In this document: one piece after another, positions 15,885-23,550 of the stretch
Layout: every line of letters starts with the position of its first letter
Numbering within the stretch: position 1 is the first letter of the stretch
Assembly: GCA_045644145.1 (NCBI GenBank)
Contig: JAZRGK010000003.1
Span: forward strand, 1 to 32,452
Direction of reading: 5' to 3'
DNA: 32,452 nucleotides
From: Flemingiibacterium sp045644145
GTDB taxonomy: Bacteria; Bacillota; Clostridia; Oscillospirales; CAG-272
Notes under the pieces: model-generated
Databases searched by the model: none
Seen by the model: the letters and a program-made list of their open reading frames with translations, nothing else
What the model was told of the DNA's origin: nothing
Made by a program: the position numbers and the translations under genes

Positions 15885-17477
15885 TTACACATGTTCGATG
15901 CTGGACAGCTTGTATTCGAGGGAATCAACAAGCGCCATAAAGCTGGCTTCGATTATGTCCTCGGACACGCCAACCGTTGTCCACACTCTGTGGGAATCCG
16001 TGGATTCAATAAGCACGCGGACCTTTGCGGCGGTGGTGGAGTTGGATTCCAGCACGCGCACCTTAAAGTCGGTGAGGGTGACATCGGAAAGAACGGGGTA
16101 GAATGCACTCAGCGCACGTTTAAGCGCCATATCCAGGGCGTTGACCGGACCGTTTCCGAGAGATGCCACGGTTTCCGTGAGTCCGCCAACTTCAACCTGC
16201 ACCATAGCGGACGCCTGAAGCTTTCCGTCAGTTGACGGGAAGTCGTCGGTGGCTTTGTAGAGCACCACATTGAAATGGGGCTTGTAGTCGCGTACAAGCT
16301 TCTTCACCATCAGCTCAAAGCTTGCGTCTGCCGCCTCGAACTGATAGCCAAGATGCTCCATCTCCTTAAGCTTCTCCGTTATAAGCTTTGCTTCGGGGGA
16401 TGAGCGGTCAAGCTCCGGGATCACCTGCTTTGCAAGATGCACCACAGTGGAGCGCCCCGAAACCTCGGACACAAGCAGTCGGCGCTTGTTGCCTACAAGG
16501 GCAGGGGATATATGCTCGTATGCACCTTCAAGCTTTTCCATGGCATCAATATGCATGCCGCCCTTGTGAGTGAAGGCGGATTTGCCGGTGTAGGGCTTGG
16601 TGGGTCGGGTGACCACGTTTGAAATATCGGATATGCGGCGCGCGGTTTCCATGAGAGCTTCCGTCTTTACGGGGACGGTCTTGCCGCAGTTCATGCCGCA
16701 TTTAAAGATGAGATTGGGGATAAGCACGCTGAGGTCGCAGTTGCCGCAACGCTCGCCGATTCCCGTGAACGTGCCCTGCACAAGGGATGCGCCGGCATCT
16801 ACGGCGCTCATTGCCGAGGCTACTGCAAGTCCGGCATCGTCGTGGGTGTGGATTCCGATACGCTTATCGGGGAATTTTTCCACAACAGCGCGAGTGATCT
16901 CGTATATCTGCCCCGGAAGTGTTCCGCCGTTGGTGTCGCAGAGGGTAACGCAGTCAGCGCCGCCCTCGAACGCCGCGGAAGCTACCGCGAGGGCATGATC
17001 TGCATCGGCGAGATAGCCGTCGAAGAAGTGCTCCGCGTCGAAGATGACTTCTTCCATATGGCTTTTCAGATATTTGACGGTGGAGCGTACAAGCTCGATG
17101 TTTTCTTCGGCGGTAACGCCAAGGACCGCATTTGCGTGAGCGATATGCGCCTTGCCGAATACGACACCACAGCGCGCACCGGATTTTATCATGGCGGTGA
17201 GTGCGGAGTCATCCTCGGGATTCACATTTTTTCTGTGAGTTGCACCGAATGCGCAGAGCTTGGCGTTCTTCTGGGAAAGCTCCCTTGCGCGGATGAAAAG
17301 CTCGGCATCCTTGGGGTTTGAAGCAGGGCTGCCTGCCTCTATGTAGTCAACCCCGAAATCGTCGAGAGCCTTGAGGATATTCAGTTTATCTCTGACGGAA
17401 TAGGAAATGCCCTCACCTTGTGCCCCATCGCGCAGAGTGGAGTCGAATATTTCTATGGTACGGTTGGTTTTTAGCAT
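15885..17477 (-). CDS. cimA: Citramalate synthase
   Basis: A 530-residue enzyme of the LeuA/HMG-CoA-lyase-like family. Citramalate synthase joins pyruvate and acetyl-CoA to form (R)-citramalate, opening a threonine-independent route to isoleucine. Features are DSTLRDGAQGEGI near the N terminus, the metal-binding HTHDDAGLAVA, GERCGNCDL, and a C-terminal regulatory domain with GNGPVNALDMALKRAL. Overall length and the QGEG variant fit the CimA group better than isopropylmalate or homocitrate synthases. Ribosome-binding site AAGGATGG is 7 nt before ATG. The leader is only about 25 nt, too short for a T-box or attenuator, so control is probably by promoter regulation and by allosteric feedback through the C-terminal domain. 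Confidence 0.92.
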   Translation of the reverse strand: MLKTNRTIEIFDSTLRDGAQGEGISYSVRDKLNILKALDDFGVDYIEAGSPASNPKDAELFIRARELSQKNAKLCAFGATHRKNVNPEDDSALTAMIKSGARCGVVFGKAHIAHANAVLGVTAEENIELVRSTVKYLKSHMEEVIFDAEHFFDGYLADADHALAVASAAFEGGADCVTLCDTNGGTLPGQIYEITRAVVEKFPDKRIGIHTHDDAGLAVASAMSAVDAGASLVQGTFTGIGERCGNCDLSVLIPNLIFKCGMNCGKTVPVKTEALMETARRISDISNVVTRPTKPYTGKSAFTHKGGMHIDAMEKLEGAYEHISPALVGNKRRLLVSEVSGRSTVVHLAKQVIPELDRSSPEAKLITEKLKEMEHLGYQFEAADASFELMVKKLVRDYKPHFNVVLYKATDDFPSTDGKLQASAMVQVEVGGLTETVASLGNGPVNALDMALKRALSAFYPVLSDVTLTDFKVRVLESNSTTAAKVRVLIESTDSHRVWTTVGVSEDIIEASFMALVDSLEYKLSSIEHV

Positions 17478-17509
17478 ATTTTTACCATCCTTGTGGCGTA
17501 GTTACATCT

Positions 17510-17538
17510 ATTATAATATATAGCGGCGGAATTGTCAA
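17510..17538 (-). promoter_or_regulatory. Consensus promoter of cimA
   Basis: On the minus strand, TTGACA (17533-17538), a 17-bp spacer and TATAAT (17510-17515) match consensus fully. The palindromic iterons at 17551-17575 sit just upstream. Confidence 0.9.
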
Positions 17539-17550
17539 GGGTGGGGGGAT

Positions 17551-17575
17551 TACGAAAATTTCGTAAAATTTCGTA
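17551..17575. promoter_or_regulatory. Palindromic iterons between divergent promoters
   Basis: A perfect inverted repeat, TACGAAA-A-TTTCGTA (17551-17565), is followed by a second copy of AAAATTTCGTA (17565-17575), repeating with a 10-bp step, one helical turn. It lies 13 bp upstream of the cimA -35 box and 33 bp upstream of the plus-strand -35 box, so one regulator could act on both. The regulator is unknown. Confidence 0.45.
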
Positions 17576-17607
17576 GGATTTAAATGGACATTTAGTTAAC
17601 GTTTTTC

Positions 17608-17636
17608 TTGACAAAGCTACTAATATATGCTATACT
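17608..17636 (+). promoter_or_regulatory. Promoter of the structured RNA/dockerin gene leader
   Basis: TTGACA (17608-17613), a 17-bp spacer and TATACT (17631-17636). The predicted start, about 17642-17644, coincides with the first paired base of the long helix that follows. Confidence 0.85.
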
Positions 17637-17642
17637 TATGTT

Positions 17643-17862
17643 GCCAAACAAATTTCATAAGCCAATGAAGGGATATTTTTCTTTATAGGAGAATTATACC
17701 TTTTTTCATCGTGCACAATATATATGTGTGTGAATTTGGTAAAAACGCAAGTTCCATCATGTATATTGTGCAAGGAAATATCCTTATCATATGCTTGAAA
17801 TTTGTTTGGCGACAATCGGAGCTTGCGTTTTTCGTGCGCTGGCTTCGGCTGGCGCACTTTTT
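17643..17862 (+). ncRNA. Highly structured 220-nt RNA or leader with intrinsic terminator
   Basis: Transcription from the promoter at 17608-17636 would yield an RNA beginning with helix A (17644-17657 with 17796-17809, 14 bp, extended discontinuously by 17671-17683 with 17772-17783). Directly stacked on it is helix B (17713-17726 with 17758-17771, 14 bp). Inside the B loop lies 17741-17755, which is complementary over 15 bp (one G-U) to 17818-17832, outside helix A. A 10-bp stem with a TTCG loop and T-run at 17834-17862 ends it. Helix C crosses A and B and cannot easily coexist with them, which suggests a switch. It is either a free small RNA or a cis-acting attenuator of the dockerin gene that starts 33 bp later. 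A 66-codon GTG frame crosses the region (17711-17911), without a well-placed ribosome-binding site. Confidence 0.65.
17834..17862 (+). terminator. Intrinsic terminator upstream of the dockerin gene
   Basis: A 10-bp stem (17834-17843 with 17848-17857, two central G-U pairs) closed by the very stable TTCG tetraloop and followed by five T residues. Placed before rather than after a gene, it would stop most transcripts unless it is bypassed. Confidence 0.85.
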
Positions 17863-17894
17863 GATTTTATGGGCTTATGAAAGGATCACAAATT

Positions 17895-20800
17895 ATGAAA
17901 AAAATTATTAAAAAAATTATTAGTTTATTTATAGTCTGTTGTTTAATAATTTCCATGCCACCATTATCAGCATCAGCCAATGAATCAAACATGACAACAT
18001 CAAGAAACATAGATGTTTGGGATGGAAGTGTTGCTTCAGCTTTTGCCGGTGGAAGTGGTACGGCAGACGATCCCTATCAAATAGAAAGCGGAGCGCAACT
18101 TGCATATTTAGCGAAATCGACAAATGAAGGCAATACATATGTGAAAAAATATTTTGTTCAGACTGCAGATATTGATCTTAATGGAATAGAATGGATACCG
18201 ATAGGTTTTAATGGAGCTGAATTCACCGGCACATATGATGGAAATGGGCATACAATATATAATTTGTTTATATCCGGAAATAATTCAAAAGTAGGATTGT
18301 TTGGTGGATTTAATGGCCTGAAAATTTCCAATTTAAATTTGAATAATGCAGATGTGCATGGCTATGAAAATGTAGGTGCTTTAGTTGGTTCGTGTTGGCG
18401 CGAGGTCTACCCTTATACGTATGATGTAGTTGCAGTTGAGAACTGTAAAGTTATAGATTCGTCTATAGAAGGGATCAATAATGTAGGTGGCATAGTAGGT
18501 TATAGTGGAACACGAAGAATAGTACAATCTCACATGCAAAGTAGTTTTATTTCAGGTGAAAACTTAGTTGGTGGTATAGTTGGTTACGGCTTTACCTGCA
18601 ACGTATCATCTTGTACCTCCGATTCAAAAACATATGTAGAGGGAACAAAATATGTTGGTGGGATACTAGGACAAGCTACACAAGCATCTGGTTGGGATAC
18701 CCAAGCTATATACTGTGCAAATTATGCAACAGTAATTGGTGAAACATGGATAGGTGGAATTTGCGGTTATGGTTATAACGGTTATCCTGTCGTTCAATCG
18801 TTTAATGCAGGCGACATTTATGGTACAGGCAATACTGCTGCCGGCGGAATTGGAGGAAATTTTGATCCTGGAGGATCGGCAAGGGATTGTTATAATATTG
18901 GGACAATAGTAGCTCCATCTGCATCAAGGGTCCATGGAATATTAGGCTCAAATACACGTAATAGCTCAGGAACCTACACAAGTTACAATATCGGAATGGT
19001 AACAGATAGTTCCGGAAGCGGATATCATCATCTAAGTTATAGCGATTGGAACAATACCAATCGTTCACTAAAAACAGATGATCATCCAAATGGTTCACTT
19101 ACATATGAACAATTTGCTGATCAATCGTCCTTTGAGGGCTGGGATTTTGAAAATGTTTGGATAATGAATAAAGTAGCAGACCGTCCGTTGCTACGTAATA
19201 ATTTAGAGAAATTAGATCCCGCGACCTGCACTATTACCATTTTAGACGCATCAACAGGAAAACCAATACAAGGTGTTATCTTATCAGTATTAGCTAAAGA
19301 AAATATAGTTACAGAATCAAATGAAGATGGTCTAATCGTATTAACAGAAGAAGGACAGCTATACTCTACTGATTATTCTTTGATCTTTTATGCGGAAGGA
19401 TATAAAGATTTTATGTGTTTTATGTCCGATCTTGATGTGGATGGAGAATACATAAAAAACAACATTGTTACACTTCAGCCTATAGGTGGAGAAGTAACTA
19501 ACACAGTGTTTATTGATGCACATATAAACTTCATAAATAGTAGATTTGATAGTTTTTATGTTTCTAATGGGTTTAATAATGCTTATTGGCAATTTGATGA
19601 GGGCGATTCTCTCGAGGCATACAGAATATGGAACGCAGTTGGTGATTTGGGAAAAGTAATGACATTAGACTTTGAAAATTTGTCAATTAATACTGACTAT
19701 TACGATTTATTCATTTCCGAATATCTTTTGCGGATGACAGATGGCACGAGCTACAATATTGATAAATCAATAACAGAAAACTATACAAAAACTTATAAAA
19801 AGGTCACCGATGGTTTAGCTGCAAACTTACTTGCGCTAATTGAAGATGATGCTCTTCTCATCAAGGATATAACCGATGCCATTGATAATAAGGACAATAA
19901 AACATGGAAAGATTTTCTTCATGCTAAAGATGCGGATTTGTTTAAAAAGGATATAACAAAACTCATAAACGGAAAGGGGTATGAGTTAGATCCAACTGTG
20001 CGTGCAATGTATAATACAATTTTTAGCAAGTATTTAAATGATGAGTACTATGTAGAAAAATTGTTTAACGGTGCTAAAAAGATAAACACAATTGCTTCTC
20101 TGTGTAATGACGGTCTTGACGCGATTGAAAAAATAGCAAATTCGTATATAGTAGCTCAGGCATGCAAAAATGTAAATGAAGAAATATTTGATATTTTATT
20201 TAGATCATATGAATATATGAGCAGCATTAATGATGATTATGCTGAATGGTTTAAAGAGGATTTAGACAAATATTACTCTATTGCAACTGATGATTATGCG
20301 CTGATGGAATACATATTCAATGAGTTTGTATCTGCCAATGCGGAATTAATATGGAGTAATTCTCAACTTAAAGAAACTCTTAAAGATTTAACATATCGTT
20401 CTATATCAACTTATTTCAATATAGCTTTATCACAGTTGAAAGCTTTAATCGCCACATATAATGGTGCATATAGGCTGCTTGATTCAGCGTTCAAACTTAG
20501 TGATAAAGGTGATGCATATTTATTTATGAATTATGTTGCTCCATTAGAAAAAGCAATGGGACTAGCAATTGATAATTTTTATGGGGATAGGCTATTAACT
20601 AACCAAACATTTGATGATGCAATAAAATATGATTATGCATATAAATGTTTAGCAGAGATAAATATTTATATGTACGAATGTCTTTATAAGTATGCATCAT
20701 TATTTCAAGATGGGCTTAGTAATGAGGCGACTGATAGTGCCGCTCAATGTTTGATGGACTTGTCGACACACATCAAGAATTATTGGATAAATACAAATTG

Positions 20801-21272
20801 TCATGGCAATATAATTACTAATCGCTATGAATATACCGCTGTTCAATATCCCACAAATAAATATGATACTTTTGATGAAGCACTTGCAGTGGAAGGAGAT
20901 ATTACCCTTCTTGCAGACGTTTCTGAAGTTGTTATAGTGAATAAGGAAGTTTCCATTATTAAGAATGGTTTTATTGCAAATTTAATTGCGGGTAAAGGTT
21001 ATGAAATAGTAGAAACTGATAAGTCGTACGAGATATGTGCTGTGTTCGCCCACGGCGACGCATCCGGCGACGGCGTGGCGGACCCGTCCGACCTTACACA
21101 TTTCGCAAAATACATAGCGGGGTGGTCAGGCTTCGGCGCTGATTCGGTCAACCTCGAAGCTATGGACTTAAACCTTGACGGCAAGGTAAACTCCATCGAC
21201 CTTATCATCCTTGCACGCCATCTCGCAAATTGGAGTGGCTACGAAACACTGCCTCTTACAAATATCCCATAA
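17895..21272 (+). CDS. Secreted GLUG-repeat protein with C-terminal type I dockerin
   Basis: A 1125-residue secreted protein. A signal peptide (lysine-rich start, hydrophobic core, cleavage near SASA about residue 28) precedes GLUG-type repeats (about 115-330: recurrent GNGHTI, NVGGIVGYSG, YVGGILG, WIGGICGYG). A carboxypeptidase-regulatory-like beta-sandwich follows (about 444-525), then a long helical, acidic region (about 540-1000) with no recognised fold, and a dockerin (about 1052-1117) with two Ca-binding loops (GDASGDGVADPSD; DLNLDGKVNSID). The dockerin implies docking to a cohesin scaffold, but no catalytic domain is seen, so adhesion or a structural role is likely. ATG 17895 is favoured (AAAGGA 10 nt before). 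The first 3.1 kb is very AT-rich, while the dockerin module has the GC-rich codon use of the rest of the chromosome. Confidence 0.85.
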   Translation: MKKIIKKIISLFIVCCLIISMPPLSASANESNMTTSRNIDVWDGSVASAFAGGSGTADDPYQIESGAQLAYLAKSTNEGNTYVKKYFVQTADIDLNGIEWIPIGFNGAEFTGTYDGNGHTIYNLFISGNNSKVGLFGGFNGLKISNLNLNNADVHGYENVGALVGSCWREVYPYTYDVVAVENCKVIDSSIEGINNVGGIVGYSGTRRIVQSHMQSSFISGENLVGGIVGYGFTCNVSSCTSDSKTYVEGTKYVGGILGQATQASGWDTQAIYCANYATVIGETWIGGICGYGYNGYPVVQSFNAGDIYGTGNTAAGGIGGNFDPGGSARDCYNIGTIVAPSASRVHGILGSNTRNSSGTYTSYNIGMVTDSSGSGYHHLSYSDWNNTNRSLKTDDHPNGSLTYEQFADQSSFEGWDFENVWIMNKVADRPLLRNNLEKLDPATCTITILDASTGKPIQGVILSVLAKENIVTESNEDGLIVLTEEGQLYSTDYSLIFYAEGYKDFMCFMSDLDVDGEYIKNNIVTLQPIGGEVTNTVFIDAHINFINSRFDSFYVSNGFNNAYWQFDEGDSLEAYRIWNAVGDLGKVMTLDFENLSINTDYYDLFISEYLLRMTDGTSYNIDKSITENYTKTYKKVTDGLAANLLALIEDDALLIKDITDAIDNKDNKTWKDFLHAKDADLFKKDITKLINGKGYELDPTVRAMYNTIFSKYLNDEYYVEKLFNGAKKINTIASLCNDGLDAIEKIANSYIVAQACKNVNEEIFDILFRSYEYMSSINDDYAEWFKEDLDKYYSIATDDYALMEYIFNEFVSANAELIWSNSQLKETLKDLTYRSISTYFNIALSQLKALIATYNGAYRLLDSAFKLSDKGDAYLFMNYVAPLEKAMGLAIDNFYGDRLLTNQTFDDAIKYDYAYKCLAEINIYMYECLYKYASLFQDGLSNEATDSAAQCLMDLSTHIKNYWINTNCHGNIITNRYEYTAVQYPTNKYDTFDEALAVEGDITLLADVSEVVIVNKEVSIIKNGFIANLIAGKGYEIVETDKSYEICAVFAHGDASGDGVADPSDLTHFAKYIAGWSGFGADSVNLEAMDLNLDGKVNSIDLIILARHLANWSGYETLPLTNIP

Positions 21273-21279
21273 ATCAAGC

Positions 21280-21320
21280 GAGCACACCACGCCAAACGGC
21301 GCGGTGTGCTCATTTCCTTT
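21280..21320 (+). terminator. Terminator after the dockerin gene
   Basis: GAGCACACC-x-CGCC pairs with GGCG-x-GGTGTGCTC around AAAC (13 bp with one mismatch), followed by a T-rich but interrupted tail. It lies 8 bp past the stop codon. Confidence 0.8.
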
Positions 21321-21331
21321 TGTGCCGCAAA

Positions 21332-21371
21332 TTTACGAAAATTTTACACAGAAATACCATTGTAAGTTACA
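21332..21371 (+). promoter_or_regulatory. PHO-box-like direct repeats upstream of the two-component operon
   Basis: TTTACG (21332), TTTACA (21343) and GTTACA (21366) follow an approximately 11-bp step with one degenerate position between. This resembles the TTWACA repeats bound by PhoP/PhoB-type regulators in Firmicutes. It suggests autoregulation of the response regulator gene that begins 93 bp later. The match is loose. No clear -35/-10 pair could be fixed in 21360-21420. Confidence 0.35.
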
Positions 21372-21458
21372 TATAGAAGGTACGATATATATGTATGTAA
21401 AAAATATGTAATAATTTGCTTTCAGAAAGACGTAAAAAGCATCGGACGGAGGAAAAAT

Positions 21459-22139
21459 ATGATCTTCATTGTAGAGGACGACGAGAATATCAGAGAAATG
21501 GAAGGCTATGCCTTGAAAAACAGCGGGTACGAGGTCATGGGGTTCGCCGATGGCGCCGCCATGATGGAAATGCTCGAAAATGTCACCCCGAAGCTTATCC
21601 TTCTTGATATAATGCTTCCCGGGGACGACGGGCTTACTCTGCTCCGCACGCTCAGGGCTAACGACCGCACCGCCAAGATCCCGATAATGATGGTGACGGC
21701 AAAAACCACCGAGCTTGATAAGGTGCGCGGACTTGATATGGGCGCGGACGATTATCTCGCCAAGCCCTTCGGCATTATGGAGCTTGTTTCACGAGTCAAG
21801 GCGCTTCTCCGAAGAAGCGGCGATACGGTTACATCGGCAGGCGATAAAAAATGTTATGAATTCGGAAGTGTTAAGATGGAAGATTCCTCGCGCCGTGTTA
21901 CGGTGAACGGTGAGGATATCGACCTTACATACAAGGAATACGAGCTTCTCAAATTCCTTCTTGTAAATCAGAACATAGTAATGAGCCGCGACCGCATCCT
22001 TTCCGAGGTGTGGGGCTTCGACTACGAGGGCGAGTCCAGAACGGTGGATATGCACATAAAGACGCTTCGCCAAAAGCTTGGTGAAGCCGGCGGAATCATC
22101 AAGACCGTGAGAAGCGTAGGCTATAAGATCGGCGACTGA
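21459..22139 (+). CDS. OmpR/PhoB-family response regulator
   Basis: A 226-residue two-component regulator. The receiver domain (about 1-120) shows the acidic pair at the start (EDD), phospho-acceptor Asp50 in LLDIMLPG, Thr80 and Lys102 in AKPF. A C-terminal winged-helix DNA-binding domain (about 128-226) has the typical LTYKEYELLKFLL, SRDRILSEVWG and RTVDMHIKTLRQKLG segments. GGAGG lies 7 nt before ATG. It is followed 6 bp later by its kinase and then by a Na/phosphate cotransporter, so a PhoB/PhoP-like role in phosphate control is the best guess. The GG-rich code for the receiver is native in composition, unlike the gene just upstream. Confidence 0.92.
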   Translation: MIFIVEDDENIREMEGYALKNSGYEVMGFADGAAMMEMLENVTPKLILLDIMLPGDDGLTLLRTLRANDRTAKIPIMMVTAKTTELDKVRGLDMGADDYLAKPFGIMELVSRVKALLRRSGDTVTSAGDKKCYEFGSVKMEDSSRRVTVNGEDIDLTYKEYELLKFLLVNQNIVMSRDRILSEVWGFDYEGESRTVDMHIKTLRQKLGEAGGIIKTVRSVGYKIGD

Positions 22140-22145
22140 TCGGAT

Positions 22146-23531
22146 ATGAATAAAAAAACAAGAAAATATCTCATTGCATCAGCGATTGTATCGTGGGTTA
22201 CCGGTGCTTTTACGGCGCTCTTTGTTTTGCTTCTTTTGCCAATATTAGTGCTTGCAGATGCTAATGCGGTAGGAATACTGATTGCCTTGATTGTATCTGC
22301 GGTGTCGATTTCTGCAGTTGTTTTGATCGCTGTTTTGATATCGTCACACCTAAAGAGAAAAGCAGAGCAGGAATATCTGAAAATATCTGCGCCGGGGATA
22401 AGTTCTGCGGGAGATTACCCCGAGTTAACTCCTTTTTTTGAAATGATAAACGCCCAGCAACGTGAGATCGAGCATCAGCTTGCCCGTGTGGCGAAAGAGA
22501 AAAACAGACTCTCAACTATCATCAACAACATGGATGAGGGGCTTATAGTTCTCGATAATGATTTAAAAATCATCATGCTCAACGAAAGCGCCTATTCATG
22601 GCTTGGCACCTCGCTGTCCCGAGATGAATGTACGGGAAAGCATGTGTCAGAAGTGTGCGCTTCGGCTGAAATATGCGAATGTATCGAACGGGCGGATTCT
22701 GTCAATCTTACAATAGATGGCAGACAGCTCCAGCTCCATGTGAATCATGTGGTGTCAAGTGCTGTGCAGGTGGGAAGAATCGGACTTATGCTTGACGTTA
22801 CCGAACGCTCACAGCTTGACCGCATAAAGCAGGAATTTACCGCAAACGTGTCCCACGAATTAAAAACTCCGCTGACCTCGATTTCCGGCTATGCCGAGCT
22901 TATCGAATCGGGCATGGCGCAGGGGGACGACACGATAGTATTCGCAGGGCGGATACGCAAGGAAAGCCAGCGCATGCTGTCGCTTATCTCGGATATCATC
23001 AAGCTTTCAAAGCTTGATGAGGCATCGGATGCGTCGAACTACGAAAGCGTTGATCTATATAAGATTGCCGCAGAATGCCGTGACATGCTTGAAATGAGCG
23101 CGGCGAAGAACGGTATTGCCGTGAATGTCACCGGCGAGAAAACCGTTGTTACGGGTATCACAAGCGAGCTTACGGAGCTTGTATACAACCTTATAGACAA
23201 CGGCATCAGATATAATAAGTCAGGCGGAAGCGTGAATGTTAAGGTGACCGCGCCGTCATACGGTATCGGCGATCCTATCGCCATACTTACGGTCAGCGAT
23301 ACGGGTATCGGTATATCTAAGGAGCATCAACCACGTATTTTCGAGCGCTTCTACCGCGTGGACAAGTCCCGTTCCAAGGAAACAGGCGGAACAGGTCTTG
23401 GACTTGCCATTGTAAAGCATGTGGCGGAAAGACACGCCGCAAAAATCGAGATAGACAGCCGAGAGGGTGAGGGAACCACCATAAGAGTGGAATTCTATCT
23501 TTCAGAAAACTTTAAAAATAATGACAATTGA
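22146..23531 (+). CDS. PhoR-like sensor histidine kinase
   Basis: A 461-residue membrane histidine kinase. Two hydrophobic helices (about 10-38 and 43-68) are separated by only a few residues, so there is practically no extracytoplasmic sensor. A linker, a PAS domain (about 118-220), HisKA with the phospho-accepting His in VSHELKTPLTSI (near 236), and HATPase_c with N-box NLIDNGIRYN, DTGIGI and GGTGLGLAIVKH follow. PhoR kinases of phosphate systems also carry a cytoplasmic PAS domain and sense through partner proteins. The next gene encodes a phosphate transporter with a PhoU-like tail, which makes such partnership plausible. The ribosome-binding site is weak, and expression is probably coupled to the regulator 6 bp upstream. 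Confidence 0.9.
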   Translation: MNKKTRKYLIASAIVSWVTGAFTALFVLLLLPILVLADANAVGILIALIVSAVSISAVVLIAVLISSHLKRKAEQEYLKISAPGISSAGDYPELTPFFEMINAQQREIEHQLARVAKEKNRLSTIINNMDEGLIVLDNDLKIIMLNESAYSWLGTSLSRDECTGKHVSEVCASAEICECIERADSVNLTIDGRQLQLHVNHVVSSAVQVGRIGLMLDVTERSQLDRIKQEFTANVSHELKTPLTSISGYAELIESGMAQGDDTIVFAGRIRKESQRMLSLISDIIKLSKLDEASDASNYESVDLYKIAAECRDMLEMSAAKNGIAVNVTGEKTVVTGITSELTELVYNLIDNGIRYNKSGGSVNVKVTAPSYGIGDPIAILTVSDTGIGISKEHQPRIFERFYRVDKSRSKETGGTGLGLAIVKHVAERHAAKIEIDSREGEGTTIRVEFYLSENFKNNDN

Positions 23532-23550
23532 TATAAGTAAGGAGAACATT

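Noticed and set aside
17478..17509. T-box or attenuator leader of cimA
   Set aside because: The promoter -10 box is only about 33 bp from the start codon, too close for such an element.
17643..17810. MITE or insertion-sequence remnant
   Set aside because: The inverted ends have no visible target duplication and the promoter start coincides with the helix; not excluded, but less well supported than a structured RNA.
17643..17862. Retron msr-msd or other reverse-transcriptase template
   Set aside because: The nested inverted repeats are suggestive, but no reverse transcriptase or partner effector gene lies in the window.
17711..17911. 66-codon GTG frame across the structured RNA, with hydrophobic stretches
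   Set aside because: The nearest AGGAG is 19 nt before the GTG, the frame reads through helices and the terminator, and it ends inside the dockerin gene; kept only as a note under the RNA.
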